The notes under the pieces were generated by a model. The model was not told the origin of the DNA and did no database searches. It saw only the letters and a list, made by a program, of their open reading frames with translations. A stretch of DNA of 64,000 nucleotides from Tetracladium setigerum. Its lineage: Eukaryota; Ascomycota; Leotiomycetes; Helotiales. The stretch spans positions 930,001 to 994,000 of the forward strand of contig PZJY01000011.1 of the NCBI GenBank assembly GCA_031472005.1, given 5' to 3'. Shown here one piece after another: positions 46,866 through 60,300 of this stretch. The position numbers and the translations under genes were made by a program. Numbering within the stretch: the first letter of the stretch is position 1; the number at the start of each line of letters is the position of its first letter.

Positions 46866-47396
46866 GTGAGTGAGTTGGTGACCAGGTTGGATGGTTGATT
46901 GCGTAAGTCCAAATCCATAAATAAACGAATGGATGAGAGACCTGGGGTAAAAAGCTGGCGTTTGCGGTCTTTTTTACTTTGCATTGGGACGGTAATAACG
47001 AGCTTATGAGTCTTTTCTATCTTTGCATGTCAGAGGGTGCGTTAGGTAGGTAGGTATACACACATACACATACACATACATACACCTGTTAGGGAGACAT
47101 TTCCAGATCTCCCGTTGGCTTGGGAATACTAAGACTTCTTGGAAAAACACCTATTTCATCTGCATCCTCCTTTCAAAGATCAAACGATCGCGTTACTCAG
47201 TAATAACAAAGAGTAAAAACAAAAAGAACCATATTTTTTCAACTCACAAAATCTTTTAACCATGTTTTGATATTAGTTTGATGGGGCGAGAGGGGAAAAA
47301 AGTCATCAACAGTGACTGAGTTAGTAGGTAGGAAGGTAGTAGTGAAACTTTTGGGTAGTGTATTGTATGTATACTTCAATCTCCGTCAAACATTCA

Positions 47397-47413
47397 TCTC
47401 TCTCTCTCTCTCT
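47397..47413. repeat. (TC)n microsatellite
   Basis: About eight uninterrupted TC units. Confidence 0.85.
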
Positions 47414-47508
47414 CCCCTTTCTCCAAGCCTTTCAACATTCTAATATATACTTTTTTTTATCTTCTTCAAGAGCCCTTGATGTGACTCCAATCCTCTAGGT
47501 TTCTTGTA

Positions 47509-47540
47509 CCAATCCAATCCAATCCAATCCAATCCAATCC
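47509..47540. repeat. (CCAAT)6 pentanucleotide repeat
   Basis: Six perfect CCAAT units plus CC. Each unit equals the core of the CCAAT-binding (Hap/CBC) site, but the location between two gene ends argues for a simple satellite. Confidence 0.9.
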
Positions 47541-47899
47541 ATTTACTTCGGGTATACAGTATATCTCGCTTTCAAGTAAACACCAAAATAAGTCCATTCT
47601 AATCCCCAATACAAACCCCCCTTCTCAAGAACCGTACTTTTTTGATAGTCATAAACGTTTTAATATTTTTTTGTTTTTACAAAAAGTAGCACTGTAAAGA
47701 AGTAAGGTAACCTATCTACCCAGGCAAGTATTTACTTGGAAGAAGGTATGAGAAATGACTTGGTTGGTTGAGAAACATGCATTTATTTATTCTTTTGTGC
47801 GTAATGAACTACAACTAACCACACACAAACTACAGGCGTAATCTTACCTTACAGCTCTTTGTCTTCACCCCTCCTACTATCCCCTAAGCGCAAAACCTC

Positions 47900-49834
47900 C
47901 TAATGAAACTGATCCTCCGTAACCCCCTTCCCCATTGCACTAGTACTACTCACCCCACCTTGCACCATCTTCAACAACTCATCCACATAATTCGCCCCAC
48001 TCCACTTCTGATGCTTAACGACATCAACACCACCATCCATCTCGGGCTCCTGCACCAACTCTCCATACGCTCTCATGCCCTGCTTGCTATACGCTTTCGC
48101 GAACTGATCTGAGATGAGCGCCGTGGTGTGTAGACCCGCGAGTGTGATGAATTGCCAGCAGTAGCCGAGCGAGGAGAGGCGACGGATGTATGTCTCTTGT
48201 TCGGCGCGGGGCATGGCGGATTTCCAGTTGAAGGAGGGGGAGAGGTTGTATGCGAGCCTGATTGTTTTTAAAAACACACTCGTTAGTAAAATGATTTTCT
48301 ATCATTGAGGGAGGGTTAGGGAGAGGTGGAAGGCAAATAAGTACGTACTTCTGCTCTGGGAAAACAGCATGCACACCATCAGCAAATTGCACGGCCTGCT
48401 TGTAATCCGGCAATTTACTCTCCATCCAAATGGCATCCGCGTAAGGTGCGTATGCAATTGCTCTGTTGATCGCACACTCACAACCGCCCTTCAATCTATA
48501 GTAGCCCTCTCTCGTCCTGGGCGCATCCCAATTGAAAGGAATATCAACACCAGTTATCCCTCTTGCGATGGCTCTCGCTTCGGTATTACTCTTGCCTTTT
48601 ACGGCAGCCAGGAATTTAGCGATAGTTTCGGTCTTGTTGGCAAAGACACCGCTGTTGATAACGTCGATTACGGCTTCATTGAAGAGTTTGAGTCCGGCCT
48701 GTGCTGTCCAGGCGTCTTCGATGGCTTGGAGTTCGGGTCCGGTCTTACCAGCTTGTTCCCCTGCGATCATGAGATCATTAAGGGATGCGATACTGGGGTT
48801 TGTGCTGCCGAGGATGTAGGCATGGTCGCGGGGGTCGATGGTGGTGGTGATGAGGGTGGCTGCTTCGGCATCTGTTCGGGCAATGGCGAGAAGATCGGAT
48901 CCTGTATCATATATCAAGTCAGCAAATTCGTTTTAATTAACATTAAGGAGCCGAGGAAAAGGGATCAGGGAGGAAGACGGCCATACCCATGATATCAGCC
49001 TGAGCACGAATAGCAACCAAACGGTTGATATGTTCACTGATTGGAACCAACACCTTGCCAGCCATATGTCCGCACTTCTTTGTTCCTGGAGCTTGATCCT
49101 CAATGTGAATACCAGCAGCACCCTTCTCGATGAATAACTTGGTCAATTTCATAACGGCAGTCAAACCTCCATGTCCGGTATCAGCATCTGCAATGATGGG
49201 ACGGAGATAATCGATGTTGGCGAGCTTGGCTCGGTCGGCTTTGGATTTGGTTGTTACTCGTTCTTCGCGTTGCTTGCGGTCGTGGAAGAGTTGAGCCATG
49301 AAAAGATGGGAGACTTTATTGGGAACTGTGGTCTGTAGGATATTAGAGCGTGAGATATATGGAGAGGAGAATGTGGAGACGAACATATGGGTAATCTGCC
49401 AAATCCGGACCTGGTTCATCAGAGGCAGAAGCAGTAGACGAGGATTGCCAGCCAGAAACATAGACAGTATCGAGATACTTCGCCATCTGGGTAAGCATCG
49501 TTGGCTCCAAACATCCATAAGTATAACTGGCATCTTTGTTCTGTACAATGGGGTCAGTAATTTCTCCAAGAACGGCCCATTGAAGCAAGAGGAGAAGACG
49601 TACCTTGAATCTTGCCTCCAATATGTCCCACAGCTTCTTGCTTTGCACATTCGAGGGATACTGGATCTTCAAATTGCCTCTTTTGGCGACGATTTGCTCA
49701 GCCGTGAAGGCTCTCTTGGTATACCTCCATCTGGAGTCGGTCCACCATTGCTTGACCTCTGCGACTTCGTCCAGATATCGCTGCTCCTCGGTGTTGACAT
49801 CCGTACCCGGATTGTTCATGTTGTTCGCGGCCAT
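47900..49834 (-). CDS. ICL1: Isocitrate lyase (glyoxylate cycle)
   Basis: Five exons on the minus strand: 49834-49604, 49540-49385, 49332-48987, 48901-48349 and 48257-47900. They total 1644 nt, 547 aa, the normal length. Diagnostic sequences are TVPNKVSHLFMAQLFHDRKQ, IADADTGHGG, the catalytic KKCGH motif (about residue 215) with GAAGIHIEDQAPGTKKCGHM, and LIARTDAE-type metal-binding sequence (LLAIARTDAEAATL). The enzyme splits isocitrate to glyoxylate and succinate, letting cells grow on acetate or fatty acids; it acts in peroxisomes/glyoxysomes. The C-terminus (TEDQFH) is not a classic SKL/AKL targeting signal. Acetate induction and glucose repression are usual in the family but were not read from the promoter. 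Confidence 0.97.
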
Positions 49835-51812
49835 GATGATTGATTGATTGATTGATAGATAGATAGCTATTTGATATCTGTGAACTCGAAAAAGTGCAAG
49901 TCAAAAGCTAACAAGTGTGGAAACTCTGAGTTGAGGAATGTGAAATGCTATGACGTTCGGCTATCCCGTGGGATTGGATTGGTTTGGTATACTGCTTCCT
50001 CGGTAAACAAGAGGCAGGAATGAAAGAGCAATGAGGCGGCCGGACTTGGTTGGAACTTCCACACCAAAGTTTCAAAATTCAAGTGAAAGGTAAAGAGAAT
50101 AATATATCTTCAATCAGAAAAGTCAGAATGGGAAAAGAGCGAGAGAGGGGAGTCATAAGGGCTCGCTCTCCAGAAAATCAGCTGCTTGCTTCCCCCATCC
50201 CCCGCTAGACCGGGTAACTCTATTTCCCCTCGAGGCCGGTAGTACCCCATAGTGTAGTCAAGAATTTAGATAGGACCTCGGGACAGAGACAGAGACAGAG
50301 AGACTACGGAGGTAGAAGTGTGGCCGGAGACGTTTGACTACTAGCAGTAGTAGCCTTGGTTGGATGGATGGCTGGTGGTTCTCGTGGTGTTCGGCTGAAA
50401 GGGAACAAGGGAATGGATGGAAAGAGAATCAAAACTGGGCTGCAGATCCGCCAATCTTGGGATGCCGTGATTGGTCACGTTGCCGAGAAAGTCTCTCCCC
50501 ACAGTCTGAAAGGGAGAGCGAGCAAGGCAAAGTCTCGTCCTCGTCATAACGAACTTGGTGCTCTGCTCTCCGAGATATATCACTTTCTACCCATCTTAAA
50601 TGATCTTATCTTCTCCGTTGCAGCGAGACTAATTGCCCTCATTTCCTGACTGATTATATTCTAGATCGACATCGATCGATAGATAATTAATCCTCTCCCT
50701 CTAAATATCAAGTGACCAAGAAACATAACAGTGGTTTGTCGTTCGTTGCTTACTGGCATGTGAAAGAATGACTCCATTGAATCGTCTTCTCTACTGTACC
50801 TTCATTATTCGCTTTGCATGTGAAGTCACAAGCAGACAGACAGCTTCTTTCTCCATTATTTCAAGGTACCTCCTAAACCGGGCAAGGGTCTCATGATGGT
50901 TTCGCGTCCAGACTACCGGATGTCGAGATGCCTCGGCACTCACTCACCTCAGGATGTGACAACTGCCACCACCAAATCAGGGCCATCTGGTTCGAGTCAG
51001 CTCAGCCTGGTAGCCCGAGTCCGAGTAATTGTCGTCGTTGGCTTTCTGCTTTCCTTCCTTCGTATGCACTACTTACTCGACAGCCTGCAAGACCTGGAGC
51101 TGATTGGCCTCAAGACAAGGTCAGGATGGCTTCGCGACTCGGAATAATGCACTTTGTTCACCATATCACGAGGCGGCACGGATGGAACTTTGTAATTATT
51201 ATATGTAGCTTTCTGTGTGCCCCTATTTGAGGTTCTAGCTGGGTACAGCGTGTAGCAAAAGAAGTGTTTGCAAGACTTCATAAGGTCATAAAGTGCCCCC
51301 CTTCGTTGCAGAGAAAAGAATCCCGAACGCCCAAAGACAGTAATGCCCTCCCGCAAACGGTGCCCACCAGCAAAGGAAAAATAATCTATAATACAATCTC
51401 ATCACCACAAGCGGCGCCCATTGAAGAAGTTCGGAGTGCGGAAAGAAGAAAAGCAAAAGAAAAGCAAGGTGACCATGATTAAAGGATGCAAGAATCGATC
51501 TAATGGGTATTTGCGGACGGAGTTTTCGAAATAAACAAGGGCAATCGGTTGCTTTTCTCGGGCCACTTTCATGTCTGGAATGAACTCGTAAGGATGAAGA
51601 AAAACAATGGCAGTATGGGTCATCGCATGAAATCGTCATCTCGTCATTGGGCCGTGAGAAAATATTCGAGGCGTATCTCTGCCAGAAAGCCGTAGAGAGC
51701 TCATAGTCGTGAGAGGAAAGTGACCAATCTTCGAATGGGGAGCCGATAAGATGATGGAAATAGGCGAGTCGTCAAGGCAAGTGGCCATTTGAAGGAAGGA
51801 AGAATGAGTGTC
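49835..51812. other. Isocitrate lyase upstream region and trehalase 3' flank
   Basis: About 2 kb without recognisable exons. A GAGACA-type repeat (AGAGACAGAGACAGAGAGACT) lies near 50283-50303. Small ORFs look random. Confidence 0.5.
49836..49866. repeat. GATT/GATA tetranucleotide repeat in the isocitrate lyase leader
   Basis: (ATTG)n passing into (ATAG)n, ending one or two bases before the isocitrate lyase ATG (minus strand). It is therefore probably transcribed as a pyrimidine/A-rich 5'-UTR. Confidence 0.8.
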
Positions 51813-54302
51813 CTAGTGTTGAACAGCTTCATCGTCATCACTGGAATGACCTCCTGCTGCCGCCAATTCTTCAGCAACATCCTCGCCGACGACCTCCTCG
51901 AGAATTGGGATTCGGATACCCTTGGAGTAGTCTTCCCAAGACGTCGTCAGGTCAATTGCCCGACGCATTTGGACATCCATTCGCTTATAGGCAAGAATAT
52001 AACTGGCGTTGACCCAGCCAAATCTGCAGAAAAGTTAGCTGGTTCAATGAGCATTGAAGAATTGCACATACCCTTCTCTAGCAACGCCTTTGAAGTCAAG
52101 GCCCTGATTTCCGTACTCAGCCTCGACCTTGTGAGGAGCAATCTTCTTAGTAACATCGTACTTCTCGACGACCACACCGTGGAAGTCAACAAATGCGCTG
52201 ATCATCATTCGAAGCCATCTGTAGGACAAACGGCGGGCAATCTCCTTGTGACCATAGTTCGCAAGTCCCTCCCATGCAAGAATCTGCTGAGGAGCCCAGC
52301 CGAAGGGGTAGTCCCATTGTCGGTTGGGGCGATCCAATCCAATCTTGCCCCGAGACTCCTCAGTGCCCGAAACAAGTCCACCCTCCTTCTCGAAGAGGGG
52401 AATGGCAGTAGCGACCAGGCGGATGGCTTGTTCTGGTTCAGCAACACCAGCCCACAAGGCCCAGAAAGTAGTTGCACTCTCGTATGTGCATTGCTTCTTC
52501 TTGACTGTGTCAAAGTCAAAGTACATGCCTCTCTTCTCATTCCATAGGTATTTATCGATTCGTGCCTTTCTGAACTTAGCTCGGCGGTCCCAAAGAGAAG
52601 AAGATTCCTTGTGGCCAGGCTTCATGTCTCCCACGCAGAACTCGGCAGGAACCACCAAAGCGTCCTTGAAGTAGGTTCTGATACACTCCGCAATGTCCAC
52701 TTCGTACTTGTAAAGCAAGGAGTTTAGATCGATAGTTGCCAGGTTGGCACAAACACCCTCCAAACGATAAGAGGTATCATGGCCAGACTCGCGGACAGCT
52801 CGGTCGTGCAAGAAGTACTCGTCAAGTTCTGGCTCCTTGATTGTACCCTCATTGTAAGCTTCGACGAACTTCTCAAAGGAGAGGCCATGCTTCTTGGCGT
52901 AAGGTTCGAGAAGGTGGGTGAAATGGGTAGGCTCAGTCTCGGGTGGAACTCCTCGACCTTCAGGTCGGTATCGAGAGAGCCCAGTGACAGGGTCAAGTCT
53001 GGGGGCAGCCATCCATACGGTGTGATACTCCTTGATTGCTGCAAGGATAGCGTGCCTAATAAACTCCAACGAACCTGGCTCCGACTTGATCTCCTTGTAA
53101 ACACGAATTGCCATATCGGTGAGAAATGGTGGCTGGGAACGTGTCAAGTAGTAGGAGCGATTGGCATTCAGAATCTTTCCGTAATGCTTGATCGAGAAGA
53201 TGAAATGTTGAACCATGGCTTTGGCCAAGTCAACACGCTTGCACTCAATAAGTCCAAGTGCTTCCATGTATGAGTCCCAGCCATAGAGCTCATTGAATCT
53301 GCCACCTGGAACGACGAATGGTAGGCCCTTCAGATCAACCTCGCCAGTCTCACTGTTTGGGACTTCCTCCATGGCAATCGCCAGGAGGCCGGGCTTTGAG
53401 TTCAGGGCGAACACGGCGTCAGTTGTAATTACCTCTGGAAGCCAGCAAACATCGAGGCGGATCTCAGGTCGCTCCTCTGCAACCTTTGTGTAGTATGCGT
53501 GTTGCTCTGGGGCACCACGAGGGATGTAAATGCGAGGTCGTGGATCATCGGTCCAGTCTTTGGGATCACGGCCGGCAACATCGATGAGTTTACTGTCCAA
53601 CACTCTGGTCAAGCCAACCCAGAACTCCTTCTTGATGAGTCGTCGTAGACGTTCGGTTGGGACTTCGTGGAGGCGGGCAACATCAACATCGATATGGGTT
53701 AGACCATGCAACTTTGCCAAATGAAGCTCTTGCATGAGGTTTGACAAGAGGTATGTGCCTCGTAGCTCGAAGCCACGGTATCCATTAGATCCTGTGGTGC
53801 CTAGATAGATGAGCTAGATTCGTGTGTTAGCAGTGTGGTCGTGTCGAAGTGAATTGGAATGCTTTGTACCTTGGGACCCAACTCGTCTCGAGTGATCTGG
53901 TAGTTTTCATTGGTCTCATTTGAGTCAATCAGAGATTGAATTGTAGATTGCACAGGCAAGCTGAGCAGAATATTCATTCCCATGCTACGTTCATCTGTAT
54001 ATGATCAGTTAGATATCAATCTGACTTATTTGGGAACGAGTTCTGGGCTTGACTGACCATGACTACCACGTCGAGCTGGCGTCTTCAGGCCCATCTTCTT
54101 GAATCTGTCATGCATGTCGGTGGCATTACTCTAGAGAAGGGGATATCAGCGTCTTTCAATCAAGAAGGTCAAAGGTCTGCAGACTTACCATGGAGAATGT
54201 TCGAGCTCGAGAGGTCTTTCTGCTGTGCGTACCTGGGCCATAGTAGACGTCGGCAGAGGAGTACGGACCTGGCCGCAGAGGAGAGCTTGGTGGATTGCTC
54301 AT
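51813..54302 (-). CDS. NTH1: Neutral (cytosolic) trehalase, GH37
   Basis: Five exons on the minus strand: 54302-54189, 54130-54058, 53994-53870, 53813-52072 and 52023-51813. They total 2265 nt, 754 aa. The regulatory N-terminus has Ser/Arg-rich SRKTSRARTFSM and RRGSHDE, the conserved PKA-type (RRxS) 14-3-3 site region. The Ca2+-binding segment reads DSNETNENYQITRDELGPK (about 85-104). SNGYRGFELRGTYLLSNLMQE follows. Both GH37 signatures are present: PGGRFNELYGWDSY (~270) and QWDYPFGWAPQQ (~600). The end is acidic (SSDDDEAVQH). The enzyme cleaves trehalose to two glucose units when growth resumes or stress ends, activated by phosphorylation and Ca2+/14-3-3 in yeast. A CCCCT (STRE-like) element occurs upstream near 54486-54492. 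Confidence 0.97.
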
Positions 54303-57300
54303 TGTGAATACAGTCTATGAGCTGGACCGTATCGTGGCACTCCGGACGACTTTAAATAGTCGTTGAGTCGTTGAGTTCTAAGGTGAGACAAACTCAACCG
54401 GGGCGAGATCTCGAGGCTTTGTAATGTCGTGAGACGGTGTGAGATGCAGGCCGTTGTTCGGATGCAGAAAAGGTTGGTGGATGAAAAGGGGGGAGAAGAG
54501 GGTTGGCCGAGAGGATGTTGGAGTTGTCCCTTTTATCTTCAGTCGGTGGAGGGTGAAAGGTGAAAGAAGGTAGTGAGTTGGAGAAGGAATGGAATGAACG
54601 ATGGATTGTTTTGATGGAAGAAGAAGTCGAGCTTCAGAAATTTAGAAGCCCCGCGGCCGATAAGGAAAATACGGCAACCGAAGACGTTCGTGGTGGGGGT
54701 CTCTCGGACTTTAGGCGAGTGAGGCGACGGATGTGAATTACTCGTAAGTGACGAAATCTTGCAAGAAACAGTGTGAAAACTCTGTGGGAAAGAGTCAGAC
54801 AAGGGCAAGTTGTTGTGAAAGAGGACGGCACAGCACCACAATTCCTAGTCAGACCATGCTCTTTTAACATCTTTTGGATATAACCTTTCCCCGACACGAG
54901 AGCTTTCACGATGTTCAATGTTCCTGGACCCCGTATTGTACCACAACAAATGTCCATGATTGCAGCATCTTGACCGCCTCCCCCTCGCAAGGGTTCCGGG
55001 GACCAATTCCCAAATGACGCCCTCACCTGCAGGGGCAAGCATCTCTCCCCGACCAAAGCCAATAGCAGTCCTCATGCTGGATTGCCAAGCTGCTCAAAGA
55101 ACATTTCGTTCAGTCGCGTGTTGGACGCCTGCATGCTTGTTCACAAAGCCTGCAGGTCAGCATCCAAAGCTATCGAAAGACAAAAGCTTCCATGATCCCC
55201 CTTGTGTTGGCCTTGCTGCGAATTGTTGAGTAGCAACCCCACGATGTCGCACCGCCAGTAAGATCTCCGGATGATCACACGATCCTTCTTCCTTCGCTAA
55301 TTCGTAGTCCAGCTTTTACCAGATTTCCAGCCTTCAATAATGGAGCAGCCACATCTGTCAGCGAGCTCCTCAGCTACTTGACTCGGTTCGAGATCTCGTC
55401 AGCTTTTTTCAGCTGCTGGTACAGAGAAAAGACGAATAATCCTACTCGTCCACAGAGTACACTCGAATTGAACTTTGATCTGTCAATCCGCAGAAACGCT
55501 CCGAAAACCCTATATACTCGACCTTCAGCCTTCAGCTGGAGCCAGGAAACCAGGTATTGCGTTGGACACAAAAGGATAGAGCAATGCAGGATTGTTGGTC
55601 ATAGATTCTAAATCTCCATCAGCCCTGCCGTGCCATATTTGGATTCGTTGTTCTGTGGTGGGTGGTCGCCCGAGAGAAGAGTTGCTTGAATACCCGCGGG
55701 ACATTCTCCACGATCATTTTGCAACAAGTTAAAGAAGGAAGAGCCGAAAACCCAGAAAAACCACAGTCATGGGAGACGAAATGCAAGCGCATTTGAATTG
55801 AGGCATTTGGAAACCCCACGAGCCTTCCGTGGGATGTGGGGGGACATCAGGTAATCGAATGTCTCCCCTCGCCGAAAACCCAATGCTAGTTGTGCAGAAG
55901 AATTGGCCAGAAACGACAACTCCCAATTTTACTGTCATTTCCAGATCAGCAAACCAAGACCCCATAGCAATGCCGCATGTCGCCATCATACTTTTCGACT
56001 TTCAGACCAGTGTCTTATGATATAGTCAGCACATTGGAATTCTCTGTCTGGCCCGAAGCAAGCAGCAAGCAGCAATTTCCACAACCACTTTGTTCAAACT
56101 CTGCGATGTCAAACTTCAGTAACTTCAGCATGTTTTGCTGTTCGTTTGCAAAGTAGGCGATGAGCGGAAGGTGTGAGATTGGACGGCTTCAGACCGATAG
56201 CTCTTGGACGGGTGAACTCGAAAGACCTCTGAAAACCTCTGAAGCCAGAGTGATCATCGGCATCTGAGTAATCCAATCTGGAGCGAAGTGTTTTGGCTTC
56301 GATAGTTAAAAATCCTCCGTGGATTGTTGACATGAGAGTCAATGGCGAGAATTTATGGTTGCAAAGCCACATTCGTACCCGAAATTGTGGTATTGGCTTG
56401 CAAATAGGCGGGTACCTTTTCCGTTGCGGTGGAGCATGCCTTTTCTCACTGGCACTGCAGCCTGAGATAATTACACAACCTTGAAAGTGATTGCCGATTC
56501 CACGATTATTGTGCTGGTTCGTACCTCTTGTCCGGACATGGCGTTGAAGTTTTGGCTGCTCAGAGTGACTTGGATATATCCCATTGGTGCTGGCGGAGCA
56601 AATATGTGCTGTGTCACCAATTCGCGGAGAAAATGACACAAGCTCTCCCAGCTATCGATTGAGCACTCTGCTCAACCAGTCTTGCAATTGTATTGTGTAT
56701 CGTGCCGCAGACGGCCAAAGGAGGGTTGGGGTCAGGATAAGGCTTCGTTCGCACTTTCTATCGACTTTTGTCAACTTCATCTTTCATGCGGACTCGTTTT
56801 CTCAAACCCAATGGCAGAGTCGTTGGCTTGACCTAACTTGGGAAATCTCAAGGTATGGTCAGACGAAACATGTAAGTCCCCAGCATGAGGCAACTTGGCT
56901 TCATGAAGTTTTGAAATGCAGAAGTGCATTCCCTGGCGTTCGAACATATTGAATGGCGTCTCGCAGGGAATTTCCCGAGGTATGGTAAGGCGAGAAATGG
57001 AAGTCCTTAGCACGAGGCAACTTGGCTCCATGAAGTTTCGAAACACAGAAGCACATTTCCTCAGTTTCGAAGATGTCAAGAGGCCTGCGAGACGCTCATT
57101 GTTTGCTTTCCCACATGGGAATGTACGTCGTTTCCTTTGGTTCACAAAAGTGCTTGTAGGAAGTTGGAGCTGCCAGACAATACTGCATCGCAGTAATAGA
57201 TTACTTCATAACAAAAGTCAGTTCTTTTGGACGCCAGAAGCTGTTGGAGCGACGAGGAAGACTTACGGTAGACTTACGATGACTGGCAGATGCTATCCAT

Positions 57301-60300
57301 TGCTAGAGGAACCGCTTGTCTTGTGGCCAGAAGTAAAGCATCTGCTCTCCCAGCTCCTCCGGAAGTGTTGTACGGTGGAGAGATTGTGCAAGCAAAGACA
57401 AGGCATAATGAAATAACTGGGGACCGGACATTTCAAAAATCAACAGATTGATCTATAATCATGCTGCGATGATTATGGATGTGGTCCCAGGTGTTGTCGT
57501 GATAGCGAAAGGATATGGGAAAGGCGAGGTGGCTCGAAATCCCACGGAAATCCTTTCATCTGAACAGGCCAATTGGTTTGTCAACTGGATGGTGGTGATT
57601 GTGTGCGAAGAAACTTCCCTCCTTTCTTCTCCTCTTTCACGGACGTCAAGATTAAGAAGACCTTGTGGTAGAAGTTTGAGGAAGAAAAAGAAGAGTGCGG
57701 AAGGCAATGAAATGGGTGGGGGAAGCTTCGCTTGTTTTGTCTGGGTATATCGACTTCGAAGAAGCCCTTCCCTCCTTCCTCTCCAACGGGAGAGACAGAA
57801 GAGGGTGACGATACGTTCTCTTTTGAACCAACATTTTCCATTCTTCAAGACACAGACCTGACTTGCCTTGCTGCATGGCTGATATCGGGCCGCAATACCT
57901 CAGGCACAGGAAGTGCACCCTGCGCCATATGGCCAAAGAGACGTGGGGCAAAATCCAACGCATATTGGGGACGTGGGGTTCTGAGCTTCCAACGAATCCC
58001 AGTGGCCGCATGCCTTCATCAACAACAACAACAGCCTATATTCAGGGGAGCTGCCAATCTTTGTATTGATCACAGCTGGGACAACGAAACCGTCCAGTAT
58101 GTGTCTTTTGCAGCGATAAGGATTATACCGGGATTTCTTTCCCTCCAACCCCACCTGGCCAAAGCACACTAACATCATTTATCCAGCTCGGAAGCCCTCG
58201 TCACCGTCACCGCCATAACATCAAGTCTTCCGGCTAGATTTCCCACGATTTCCACCGGAAAGTTTACTCTACAATACCCTCTCTATCGGAACATGAACGA
58301 ACAACAGACTACGACCTCCAATGTCTTCGTTGGCGAGAGAAGCTGAGGTTGTTGCGGCTGGAGCTGGAATTCTGCTCTTGCATGATATCAGAGTTCTGCC
58401 AAATGCACGCTTAAGTAAGGGGAGACATTTAGACTTCTTTGGCATCTGGAGAAATCAGCACTGGGCATCATTGGCGTGAACCTCGTCTGGGCATTGTTGA
58501 CTCGTGTATGGGATTCCAAGAGCTGAATGCCAGTTTGCAGATATGTTCGACAAACCTGTTGACGAACATCCGAAACACTACGAAGGGACGCCGAAGCCAC
58601 GAAGACATTCACCCATACATACCGTCGCAGGCCTTAGATGGGTGACGAGATGCTTGTGCCCTAGAACACATTTGGAGCTTCTCTCCTGCTTTCCAAACAC
58701 TCGGTATGACCGCAGCCTGAGCTATCACAACTTGGCACCTTTTTCGGAGGAACCTCGTTCTAGGTGAGACGGGCACATGTTGGGGCCAGTCCAACGTTAA
58801 CCGCAATCATGTAAGATCAGTGAGAAGGGAACATCGGAGGCATAATGAGCACACCAAGACCACGGGCAAGGTTTCCCCGGATTTCAGATCTTCCAAGTGG
58901 TCGGATCTACCGGCTTTTGAGAATGATTTGCAATACTGTCAGAGACAAGTTGTGTAAGTGTAGGGTCTAGCCTACGATCTCGACAGAGGTTCTTGGGATG
59001 AACCTCGGAGATTCACATAACTCTACAGATAGATGACGATATGCTGTCTTCCTTGATACTATAACCGACACTTTTGACTCAACAAGAGCCCTGAACACGG
59101 TATCGGTCTCTGGCTACTTTATCTACACTTTGCAATTACTTCGTAGCTCTACTGCTTAGGAGTCAAGTAAAAATTACGATAACTGCTACCCATCTGGACG
59201 GCATTGGTTAACGGCTTTCCGGATGAGGATTTGAGATAAGGTAAAGAAAAACGTATCTAGACATGAGGCGGGTGAAAAACTCACAAGCTTACTTTACCTG
59301 CACATTCGCAGCCCTGTGGACAACTAGTACACAGGTAGAAACATAGGGCAGGTGGATTATTCATGTTTTGAACGTCGCTTTCACCTTGGTCGAGACATTT
59401 CAAGCCTCTATTTCGGCAGTGATTCGACTTTCCTATCCCGAGAACTTGGAGTGAGTGATTTCTCATCTCGATCGGCTGCAAGTACGCTTTTGCTATCAAC
59501 GTTTACATTCGGCAACTAACTGTAGCTGCCGATTTTGGTTCAATTTTTACCTTGTTCATTGGTTAATCAACTTATCGGCGTGCCTGCGGTATCGCATAAC
59601 TGGTCTCTAGCGGCTAGATTCACTCTCCTGCCTGGGATTGGGATGGGCTTCCATGTGGTCGAGGCTCCAAGAGCCAAAGCGACTGATACTCCATTTTGTC
59701 TCGATTCAAATCTCGTCCGTTCAATTCAATGTTTTTTCAGGTGCCCCTCAGCGAAGAGGCTGAAGCCGTCTGATTTTCATTGCCCCGACTAACGGCAGCG
59801 GCCAGCGCCTCCAATGCTGGGCAGATGAAGGCTTTTTTCTGGCGTGGAAGGAGTCAGGAACATCAGACGGACCGAAGAAGTGTCTTTCGTGAATCGTTTA
59901 CATACAGGCATAGGCAAGACAGAAACGTGAAATTGTTCTACTGTGGACCAACTCTAGCATTTCAACAACAAGTTGGAGCAGGTTCTACTACAGTAGAATT
60001 CAAAAACCCCAAACACAACCACAAAACCCGAATATCCAGAGCCCCTGAAGAGCAATTCACAAGTTCAAAGGCACGGAACAGCTGAGACAAATACCATAGC
60101 GGGCTTGCACCTTCGCAAGAATCTTGAAATTACCAGACGGAAAGGAGTGACGCCACGCGCTCCAGAGAGCAGCGCCGGACAAAGCAACCAAACCCCATCG
60201 GTGGAAAGCGGCGCGCTTTAGCGAGAATTTGCTTCCCCCTTGCGATTCTCTTCTCGGCCTTCAAGGTTTATTGAACCTCCTTGGGAATCACAAGCCTGGC

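Larger units (their letters stand above)
46866..47899. other. Intergenic between convergent genes, rich in microsatellites
   Basis: 3' flanks of the F-box and isocitrate lyase genes. CA-rich (~47057-47084), TC-rich and CCAAT repeats are clustered here; no gene is seen. Confidence 0.6.

Noticed and set aside
47509..47540. Functional cluster of CCAAT-binding sites
   Set aside because: The perfect pentamer array lies between two converging gene ends with no promoter nearby; a simple microsatellite is sufficient.
50985..51010. tRNA B-box (GGTTCGAGTC)
   Set aside because: No matching A-box or cloverleaf could be built around it; the TTCGA-type hits elsewhere (20830, 35300) failed the same test.
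56109..56639. 176-codon minus-strand ORF as a gene
   Set aside because: Low-complexity-free but random-looking sequence with no motif; the overlapping opposite-strand ORFs are equally plausible by length.
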